5,630 nt of DNA, taken from positions 1-5,630 of the forward strand of contig JACPXO010000045.1 in assembly GCA_016196505.1 (NCBI GenBank). Reading direction: 5' to 3'. This DNA is from Candidatus Omnitrophota bacterium (lineage in GTDB: Bacteria > Omnitrophota > Gorgyraeia > 2-02-FULL-51-18). Both the position numbers and the translations under genes were made by a program. Below are positions 1 through 4,812 of this stretch, piece by piece (position 1 is the stretch's first letter; every line of letters starts with the position of its first letter). The notes beneath the pieces were generated by a model. It worked only from the letters and a program-made list of their open reading frames with translations, had not been told where the DNA came from and searched no databases.

Positions 1-123
1 TTTGGCATACGATTCTAAGACCTTATTAACAGTGTTTTATATCCCAGAGACTACTTATGGAGCGAGTATACATCATCCCCCAAAAAAATACAAACAATAA
101 TCTAAAAATTATGTCTATTAAAT
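1..123. other. AT-rich segment at the left edge, with the C-terminal tail of the GGDEF-EAL frame
   Basis: The first 120 bases are about 31% GC (37 of 120 by hand count), whereas the next 60 are 60% GC. The boundary lies near 123. The GGDEF-EAL frame runs through this stretch to a TAA at 26-28 and gives a hydrophobic tail unlike normal EAL C-termini. I see no terminator hairpin, tRNA, insertion-sequence end or second gene in it. It may be former intergenic sequence read through after a change near the gene's end, or the flank of an insertion. Confidence 0.5.
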
Positions 124-1348
124 ACCCCGTCACCTCAGGGAAAGCCGGACCGGGCTTGGCAAAATAGTACCCCTGCCCCAAATGGATACCGCACATTTTG
201 AGGGCTTCATACTCTTTGCGGGTCTCGATCCCTTCACCCACCGTCGTCGCCTGAATGCCCTCGGCAAAGAGGATCATGGAGAGAATGATCTGCTGCTTGG
301 GGATATCCTCGTCTATCTGACGCACGAGAGAACGGTCAAATTTGATGTAATCCGGCTTTAAAACCGTCACGTCCCTGAGACTGACCGCCCCTCCCCCGAC
401 ATCGTCGATCGCCACCGCTACCCCCTGATTTTTTAACTCCATGAGCGATTCACGGATACTGTCAAAAGACCTCAAAATGCTCTGTTCGGTGACCTCGATC
501 ACAAAGTTCTTGAAATCAAGGCGGCCTTTTTTATGAAATAATTCCTTGATGAGCTTGGTATCCAGCAGCGTTTCGTGGTTCAAATTGAGAAAAAGCTTCT
601 TGCCGGGTCCGAGCGCCTGGCCGGTCTCGAGCGCGCATTCGACACAAAGCCGGTCGAGTTCCTTGATCTTTCCGGCGTCCCTGGCCATCTCGAACAAATG
701 GGACGGTTCGACTTCCTTATCCCCCGCCGCGCTCCGCGTCAGTGCTTCGTACCCGATGATGGCTTTATCTTTCATGTCGACCAGCGGCTGATACACAGTC
801 CGGATCCGCCTTTCTTGAATGAGCCGGCCGAAAAAATCGGCGTATTTATCGCTGTCATCGGCGGCCGGCACCTGAACGCTTCGGCTTTGCCCGGGGATGC
901 GGACTTTCACGGAAGGAGACGACGAGCCGGGAGCCCCCGCCTCCGGCCGCGCGTGGTACTTTACGTAGCAACTGCCGGAAAGGGTTTTAGTGTAGCCCTT
1001 TAGCTTCCCGGCGATAGGCCCTATCCGGCTCACCTCGATCGGCCGTTCGCGCTCGCCGTCCATGATGACAACGGACACCGTCATAAGATCCTGCTTCCGA
1101 TTTTTCTCATGATAAAACCCGGGGATGACCTCATCAAAACGCTCGACCACGCGCTCGGCGATGGGCACGGAGATCTTCGCGGAGGTCACCAGAATAAAAT
1201 CATCACCCCCCAGATGCCCCAAAAAGTCGTCGGCAGACCCCTGACGCTTGAGCGTATCCTTTAAAATCCGCGAGAGCTCGATGATCACTTCGTCCCCGCG
1301 GGCGTCCCCATAAAGTTTGTTGTAAGCGCCGAGATTTCTCAAATCCAC
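26..1348 (-). CDS. GGDEF-EAL domain protein, probable c-di-GMP phosphodiesterase (N-terminus displaced by frameshift)
   Basis: This is a cytoplasmic c-di-GMP turnover protein. The only start codon in frame is GTG at 1346-1348, which falls inside the first GGDEF strand. The frame is open to a stop at 1490-1492, and domain-like residues begin near 1426 (LPG, then SGAPFSVLAVDL), so the real protein begins upstream. Numbered from the GTG: GGDEF (about 1-131) has Asp2, AYN (8-10), GDE (18-20) and a GGDDF signature (47-51). Parts of the substrate site are altered (usual DxDxFK reads DLRNLG), and no RxxD inhibitory site precedes the signature. It ends in KLKGYTKTLSGSCYV, typical of the LPG-type GGDEF group. 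A Pro/Ser-rich linker (about 133-165) leads to EAL (about 175-405) with EAL 201-203, Asn255, Glu285/Glu288 (IEVTE), IDDVGGG (314-320), Lys336, Glu372 and Gln392, the residues expected of an active phosphodiesterase. Loop 6 is DDVGGG rather than DDFGTG. The last 31 residues are hydrophobic and AT-rich. Confidence 0.85.
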   Translation of the reverse strand: MDLRNLGAYNKLYGDARGDEVIIELSRILKDTLKRQGSADDFLGHLGGDDFILVTSAKISVPIAERVVERFDEVIPGFYHEKNRKQDLMTVSVVIMDGERERPIEVSRIGPIAGKLKGYTKTLSGSCYVKYHARPEAGAPGSSSPSVKVRIPGQSRSVQVPAADDSDKYADFFGRLIQERRIRTVYQPLVDMKDKAIIGYEALTRSAAGDKEVEPSHLFEMARDAGKIKELDRLCVECALETGQALGPGKKLFLNLNHETLLDTKLIKELFHKKGRLDFKNFVIEVTEQSILRSFDSIRESLMELKNQGVAVAIDDVGGGAVSLRDVTVLKPDYIKFDRSLVRQIDEDIPKQQIILSMILFAEGIQATTVGEGIETRKEYEALKMCGIHLGQGYYFAKPGPAFPEVTGYLIDIIFRLLFVFFWGMMYTRSISSLWDIKHC

Positions 1349-1395
1349 GGCTAAAACGGAAAAAGGGGCTCCGGACTGGTTCGCGCGTTCTATTT

Positions 1396-1794
1396 TTAGT
1401 ACGGTGGACCGAAATCCCGGAAGGCGTTCAAATTCTCGTCCAGCACCTTCTTCACGAAAGCCGGCAACCCGTCCGAAGCGCCGCTTTTCTTAAAGAAAAA
1501 ATCGATCGCGGCGTCCTTCACGCGGGGCGCGCTTTCCCCCTCGTCGACCAGCAAAACGACCGGGATGCACTTCAACACCAGATCCTCTTTCAACGTCAGG
1601 GCCACGCTGCGCCCCTGCCCTTTCTTAAAACGCTCGTCAATGACCAAAAGATGCGGGGGGTCATCGAATACCGCCTGAACGAAATCTTCCTTCGAGGACA
1701 CAAAGCGGCAGTTCACGCTCTCGCAGGGGTCTTTAAAAATCCCCCGCAAACTTTCGTCCTCGATCATGAAGGTCACCTTGCGTTTATCCGTCAC
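1396..1794 (-). CDS. Receiver (REC) domain; probably the N-terminal part of a frameshifted REC-GGDEF-EAL protein
   Basis: This is a divergent CheY-like receiver domain of 132 residues. I start it at GTG 1792-1794, which overlaps the mlaD stop by 11 bases. The frame is open further upstream, but that part lies inside mlaD and has no family character. Seen: first strand VTFMIEDE with the acidic pair (Glu12, Asp13), the phospho-acceptor strand HLLVIDERF (Asp53), the fourth strand IPVVLLVDEGE and the lysine strand IDFFFKK (Lys102/103). The Thr/Ser normally ending the fourth strand is Val83, so signalling may be atypical. After the last helix (VKKVLDEN) the frame runs only about 11 codons to a TAA at 1396-1398. 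The GGDEF-type sequence continues in the -1 frame at exactly this point, so the last eight or so residues (FRDFGPPY) are probably out-of-frame junk rather than a real C-terminus. As a stand-alone protein it would be a single-domain response regulator. I prefer the broken-fusion reading. Confidence 0.75.
   Translation of the reverse strand: MTDKRKVTFMIEDESLRGIFKDPCESVNCRFVSSKEDFVQAVFDDPPHLLVIDERFKKGQGRSVALTLKEDLVLKCIPVVLLVDEGESAPRVKDAAIDFFFKKSGASDGLPAFVKKVLDENLNAFRDFGPPY
1424..1432 (-). other. Probable single-base deletion (frameshift) joining the REC and GGDEF-EAL frames
   Basis: At this point the receiver frame (ending ...LDENL) and the GGDEF frame (beginning RLPGFRSTVLKIERANQSG) meet. They are offset by -1, meaning one base is missing relative to a continuous gene. 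Adding one base near 1427-1430 gives DENL-x-RLPG, closely resembling the LTRLPG that opens this GGDEF subfamily. The plus strand here holds short A and T runs (TTCAAATT), plausible sites for either a real indel or a sequencing error. No canonical X-XXY-YYZ slippery heptamer is seen. Confidence 0.7.
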
Positions 1795-2461
1795 GTTTTC
1801 CGGCCCGTTCTTTTTCCATCTCCGCTTTGGACTTTTCCTTGCCCTTGGCCAGGACCTTCCAGGGATGGTACTTGATGTCCTGGCTGAATTCCCTGAAATT
1901 TTCAGACGTCTCGTCCAGATTTTTGAAGATATGATCAAACCGCGGCTTATTGCCGACCACGGTGTCGTCCACGTGATTGACCATCCGGCGGATATCTTTG
2001 GCCATTTGCGCGATCTCATCAGCCACACGCGTGCCTAGCTGGATAAGCTCCTCCAAACGCACCGGATCTTCGGCGGGGATCATCTGCCCTTCCTCCGCGT
2101 AGGGCTGGGCCGAGGTCCCGGCCTTGATCTCAACATATTTTTCTCCCATGAGTCCCAGGGTCGTCACGTAGGCCACCGAGTCGGCCCTCAGCTTCACGCC
2201 CTCGTTCAGCCGCAGCCAAAGCTCCACCCAGGTTTCCTCTCCGTAGATCATGCGGATGTCTTTGACCTCGCCGACGTCCACGCCGGACAGGCGCACGGGC
2301 GCGTGCTTCTTGACGCCGGCCGCGTAATGAATCCGGGCCTTGACGAGGGCGCCTTTTGGGAACAGGGAAAAATTTCCGACCTTAAAGATCAAGACCCCCA
2401 GCACGAGAATCGCGGCGAGGACCAAAGCGCCTGTTTTTGTTTCGTTGCTTATTTTTTTCAT
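1784..2461 (-). CDS. mlaD: MlaD-family MCE-domain lipid transport protein
   Basis: This is the substrate-binding, periplasm-facing component of the Mla transporter. It is anchored in the inner membrane and forms a hexameric ring on MlaE in known systems. It has 225 residues: a short cytoplasmic N-terminus, one membrane anchor (about 11-27, GALVLAAILVLGVLIF), then the MCE domain (about 38-115) with the diagnostic SGVDVGEVKDI (59-69) and TLGLMGEKYVEI (101-112). A helical C-terminal region (about 134-210) ends in a conserved-looking KYHPWKVL stretch (197-204), followed by a highly charged tail. The single MCE domain and modest length place it with MlaD rather than with the long multi-MCE proteins PqiB and LetB. 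The ATG has a GGAGA site and overlaps the mlaF stop by four bases. The last four codons overlap the GTG of the following receiver gene. Neither mlaC (periplasmic carrier) nor mlaA (outer-membrane lipoprotein) follows. Confidence 0.95.
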   Translation of the reverse strand: MKKISNETKTGALVLAAILVLGVLIFKVGNFSLFPKGALVKARIHYAAGVKKHAPVRLSGVDVGEVKDIRMIYGEETWVELWLRLNEGVKLRADSVAYVTTLGLMGEKYVEIKAGTSAQPYAEEGQMIPAEDPVRLEELIQLGTRVADEIAQMAKDIRRMVNHVDDTVVGNKPRFDHIFKNLDETSENFREFSQDIKYHPWKVLAKGKEKSKAEMEKERAGKRDG

Positions 2462-3270
2462 GCCGTCTCCGTTGTCAGGTGATCCAGGTAATTATCGCTG
2501 GTTTGGACGAAAGAAATGGGCCCTTCGGCTTCCCCGGTGATGAATTGTTGGATAAGAGGGTTTTTGGAGTTCCGGATCTGGGCGGGCGTGCCTATTTCCA
2601 CGATACGGCCCTGATGCAGCATCACGATCCTGTCGGCGATGCGAAAGACGCTGTTCATATCATGGGTGACCACCACCGAGGTGATCTGAAGTTTTTTGGT
2701 GAGATCCATCGTCAGCTTGTCCACGACCCCGGTCATCACGGGGTCAAGCCCCGCCGTGGGCTCGTCGTAAAAAACGATCTTAGGGTCCATCACGATCGCG
2801 CGCGCCAGCCCCACGCGCTTTTTCATACCACCCGAAAGCTGCGACGGCATCAGGTTCTCGAATCCCCTCAGGCCCACGAGCTCAAGTTTCATCTTCACGA
2901 TGATGCGGACAATGCTCTCGTCAAGCTTGGCGTGCTCGCGCAAAGGAAGCGCCACGTTCTCCCCGACGGTCATCGAATCAAAAAGCGCTCCGGACTGGAA
3001 CAGCATTCCGAACTTTTTCCGGATCCCCTCCATGGCTTCCTCGGAGGCCTCGGCAATATTTTTCCCGAACATCCAAACCTCGCCGCTGTCGGGCCGGAGA
3101 GACCCGATGAGATGCCTTAAAAAAGTGCTCTTGCCGCAGCCGGACCCTCCCATGACCACGAGCGTTTCTCCCTCGTAAATGTCCAGACTGATGCCATCTA
3201 GGATACGGCGGCCTCCATAATTTTTAACGAGGTCCTTCACCCGAATGACCGCTTCCCCGGCAGTATTCAT
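2458..3270 (-). CDS. mlaF: MlaF-family ABC transporter ATP-binding protein
   Basis: This is the cytoplasmic ATPase of the phospholipid transporter, powering MlaE. It has 270 residues with every ABC motif: Walker A GGSGCGKST (41-49), Q-loop Gln92 in the MLFQSGALFDSMTVGENV stretch typical of MlaF, signature LSGGMKKRVGLARA (145-158), Walker B IVFYDE (165-170), D-loop GLDP (174-177) and the switch histidine in VVTHD (His203). The C-terminus has the GEAEGPISF stretch found in MlaF relatives, then about 17 further residues of unknown role. In E. coli the C-terminal tail of MlaF contacts the partner subunit, and MlaB (a STAS protein) binds the helical part of MlaF. The ATG at 3268-3270 directly abuts the mlaE stop, and the stop overlaps the mlaD start as ATGA. 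The Shine-Dalgarno is weak. No key residue is missing, so an active ATPase is expected. Confidence 0.96.
   Translation of the reverse strand: MNTAGEAVIRVKDLVKNYGGRRILDGISLDIYEGETLVVMGGSGCGKSTFLRHLIGSLRPDSGEVWMFGKNIAEASEEAMEGIRKKFGMLFQSGALFDSMTVGENVALPLREHAKLDESIVRIIVKMKLELVGLRGFENLMPSQLSGGMKKRVGLARAIVMDPKIVFYDEPTAGLDPVMTGVVDKLTMDLTKKLQITSVVVTHDMNSVFRIADRIVMLHQGRIVEIGTPAQIRNSKNPLIQQFITGEAEGPISFVQTSDNYLDHLTTETA
2466..2470 (-). promoter_or_regulatory. Shine-Dalgarno for mlaD
   Basis: The minus strand reads GGAGA four bases before the mlaD ATG at 2459-2461, inside the last codons of mlaF. It supports that ATG and the 4-base mlaF-mlaD overlap. Confidence 0.6.
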
Positions 3271-4062
3271 TTAGGTCTTCGCAAAATAAAAGAAAGAAGT
3301 CAACAAGGCATCCGCCAAAATGATCAAGATGAAAGAACTGACGACGCTTTTGGTCGTCGCGCGGCCGACGCCTTCGGCGCCGCCTTCCGTGGAAAGCCCC
3401 TCATGGCAGGCGATCATGGTGATGATCACGCTGAACACGGCGCTCTTCAAAAGCCCCGTCAAAATATCTTTGACCGTCAAGAATTCAAGCGTGGTGTCGA
3501 TGTAAAGCCCCGAGCTTAAACCCAATTGCGTTACCCCGACCACATAGCCGCCGAAAATGCCGATGACATCCCCCAAAATAACCAGGCAGGGCAGCATGAT
3601 CAAAAGCGCCAAAAACCGGGGAACCACAAGGTACCGCACCGGATCGAGACTGATCGTTTCAAGCGCCTCGATCTGCTCGGTGACCTTCATGGTGGAAAGC
3701 TCCGCCGTGATGGCCGCGCCCACCCGGCCGGCGATGACGAGGGACGTGAGCACCGGCCCGATCTCCCGCGTCATCGAAACGCCGACAAGGGCGGCCACAT
3801 ACATCGTGGCACCCATCTGCTCGAGCTGATAGGCCGATTGCATGGCGAGCACGACCCCGATGAAGAAATCAACAAAAAAAACGATGGCGAGAGAATGAAG
3901 GCCTGAGAAAACGGTTTGAGCGAAGAAGCCGCGGCGGGAAACGGGCTTTTGCTTGAAAGGGCCGGCGACCGCCCAGTAAACCGTCCGTACAAGAAGCGAG
4001 CCCATCGCTTGCATCTGGCGGAAAAATTCCAGTGTTGACTTGCCCAGGGTCTCGAGGAACAA
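3271..4062 (-). CDS. mlaE: MlaE-family ABC transporter permease (phospholipid transport)
   Basis: This is the inner-membrane permease of the Mla/MCE lipid transporter, which dimerises and works with MlaF and MlaD. It has 263 residues, normal for the family. After an amphipathic N-terminal segment come several hydrophobic spans (roughly 52-75, 86-112, 146-180, 200-220 and 238-260). The family hallmark SMTREIGPVLTSLVIAGRVG (96-115) is present, followed by AELSTMKVTEQIEALE and, near the end, EGLSTEGGAEGVGRATTKSV (221-240). The start is TTG at 4060-4062, two bases after the STAS stop. No better upstream codon exists, and the resulting N-terminus (an LGKSTLEFF helix) matches relatives, whereas the internal ATGs at residues 17 and 20 would cut that helix. 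There is no clear Shine-Dalgarno, so translation probably depends on coupling to the STAS gene. mlaF begins immediately after its stop. Confidence 0.95.
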   Translation of the reverse strand: MFLETLGKSTLEFFRQMQAMGSLLVRTVYWAVAGPFKQKPVSRRGFFAQTVFSGLHSLAIVFFVDFFIGVVLAMQSAYQLEQMGATMYVAALVGVSMTREIGPVLTSLVIAGRVGAAITAELSTMKVTEQIEALETISLDPVRYLVVPRFLALLIMLPCLVILGDVIGIFGGYVVGVTQLGLSSGLYIDTTLEFLTVKDILTGLLKSAVFSVIITMIACHEGLSTEGGAEGVGRATTKSVVSSFILIILADALLTSFFYFAKT

Positions 4063-4064
4063 AA

Positions 4065-4391
4065 TTATTTTACGCGTAAAACCGCGTCCTCTTGAGTCGC
4101 GAAAATGGGGAATAACTTATCGAGCTTCGTAATCTCAAAAAGACTTTTGACCTTGTCCGACAGCCCCGTCAGGCCGAAGGCGCCCCCCTGCAATTTCATG
4201 CGCTTCAGCATCTCGACCAAGGTCGCCAAGCCGGAGCTGTCGACATAGCTGACGCTTTGCAGGTCCACGACCACTTTTTTCGCCGATTGGCGCTCAAAGA
4301 GCTTCCGGAGATCGGGAGACGTGTTGATATTGATCTCGCCGCTCACCTGAAACACCGTGACCCCGTCCCGCTCGTAAGACTTAATTTCCAT
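4065..4391 (-). CDS. STAS-domain protein, RsbV/SpoIIAA-type antagonist (possible MlaB-like role)
   Basis: This is a 108-residue single STAS domain. Visible features are the opening strands with VSGEININTSPDLRKLF (about 16-32), the central strand VVVDL (40-44), the phospho-acceptor motif YVDSSGLATL (49-58, Ser52/Ser53) and the typical C-terminal KVKSLFEITKLDKLFPIF stretch. In RsbV/SpoIIAA proteins the DSSG serine is phosphorylated by the RsbW/SpoIIAB kinase, and such a kinase is encoded immediately upstream with an 11-base overlap. The start ATG has a strong GGAGG site. Downstream, mlaE begins two bases after the stop. E. coli MlaB is also a lone STAS protein, binding MlaF and needed for transporter activity, so position alone would allow an MlaB role. 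The sequence looks more like RsbV than MlaB because of the full DSSG motif and its kinase neighbour. The STAS fold is certain. Which partner it binds (kinase only, MlaF, or both) cannot be settled from sequence. Confidence 0.92.
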   Translation of the reverse strand: MEIKSYERDGVTVFQVSGEININTSPDLRKLFERQSAKKVVVDLQSVSYVDSSGLATLVEMLKRMKLQGGAFGLTGLSDKVKSLFEITKLDKLFPIFATQEDAVLRVK

Positions 4392-4812
4392 AAGGCCTCC
4401 GTTTGAGAAACTTGACCATTTCCAGGCGATTCCCCTTAGCGTTGTACCGGACCTTATCCATGAGCTGGTGTATCAAATAAACCCCGCGGCCAGAAGGTTT
4501 GGCGAGGTTGTATTTCTTGGTGCAGTCTTCGACCTTCTTCGGATCAAAACCCTCCCCCTGGTCCTCGACGGTGAGGGTAATCTTTTTCGGGTCATACGCC
4601 ACGACGACCCGGACGCGTAGACCCCTGTCAAGGCAGTGGCCGTATTTGATCGCGTTGATCACCGCCTCTTCGAGCGAAAGACGCACGTCGAACAAGGCGC
4701 CCTCATTGAGCCGCAGCGGCTTCAAAAAAGACAGGACCCTGGCGCTCGCCTTTTGGACTTCCGGCATCCTACTGGGGATTTGGAACTCTTTTTTCGCGCC
4801 GTTTTCTTTCAT
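4381..4812 (-). CDS. RsbW/SpoIIAB-like anti-sigma-factor serine kinase (HATPase_c_2 fold)
   Basis: This is a small cytoplasmic GHKL-type ATP-binding protein of the family that phosphorylates STAS antagonists and, in known cases, binds sigma factors. From ATG at 4810-4812 it is 143 residues. It opens with the usual strand containing IPS (11-14). The N box follows ([15 protein letters not shown], about 45-59, with Glu48/49 and Asn53), then the G1 box ([10 protein letters not shown], 82-91, Asp84) and the G2 glycines (SGRGVYLI, 107-114). The frame stays open to an ATG at 4860, which would add 16 basic residues. An ATG at 4767, one base after the accA stop, would remove the first strand. I chose 4812 because it best fits family N-termini, although it has no clear Shine-Dalgarno. 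It therefore overlaps accA by 44 bases. The STAS gene starts inside its last codons, a typical kinase/antagonist pairing. The fold is secure. The target (sigma factor, STAS protein or both) is inferred, and no sigma gene is visible. Confidence 0.88.
   Translation of the reverse strand: MKENGAKKEFQIPSRMPEVQKASARVLSFLKPLRLNEGALFDVRLSLEEAVINAIKYGHCLDRGLRVRVVVAYDPKKITLTVEDQGEGFDPKKVEDCTKKYNLAKPSGRGVYLIHQLMDKVRYNAKGNRLEMVKFLKRRPYGN
4396..4400 (-). promoter_or_regulatory. Shine-Dalgarno for the STAS gene
   Basis: The minus strand reads GGAGG four bases before the ATG at 4389-4391. It lies inside the last codons of the kinase gene. It is the strongest ribosome-binding site in the operon and fixes the STAS start. 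It also suggests that the STAS protein is made in excess of its kinase. Confidence 0.75.

Noticed and set aside
60..125. Possible terminator or small RNA in the AT-rich left end
   Set aside because: There are A and T runs, but I found no GC-rich inverted repeat before them, and the EAL frame reads through. No tRNA or other RNA fold was recognisable.
575..1003. A 142-codon plus-strand open frame across the GGDEF-EAL gene
   Set aside because: It is the shadow of the EAL and linker coding sequence. No motif or ribosome-binding site supports it.
1396..1440. Programmed -1 ribosomal frameshift between the REC and GGDEF frames
   Set aside because: The offset is -1, but I see no X-XXY-YYZ slippery heptamer and no clear downstream stem. 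An indel or sequencing error is simpler.
1795..2028. An N-terminal extension of the receiver frame by 78 codons (ATG at 2028)
   Set aside because: The segment is Trp/Arg/Ser-rich and out of frame within mlaD. REC homology starts only at about 1794, so the GTG there is the better start.
2437..3120. A 227-codon open frame on the plus strand across mlaF
   Set aside because: It lies antisense to a gene with every ABC ATPase motif. Its translation is His/Arg/Asp-rich with no recognisable fold, as expected of a complementary-strand shadow.
3355..3395. GC-rich self-complementary stretch that might form a hairpin
   Set aside because: It encodes the conserved GGAEGVGRATT segment of MlaE and has no following T run, so it is explained by codon choice.
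3526..3906. A 126-codon plus-strand open frame across mlaE
   Set aside because: It is antisense to the conserved MlaE core and very rich in His, Arg and Asp, with no domain character.
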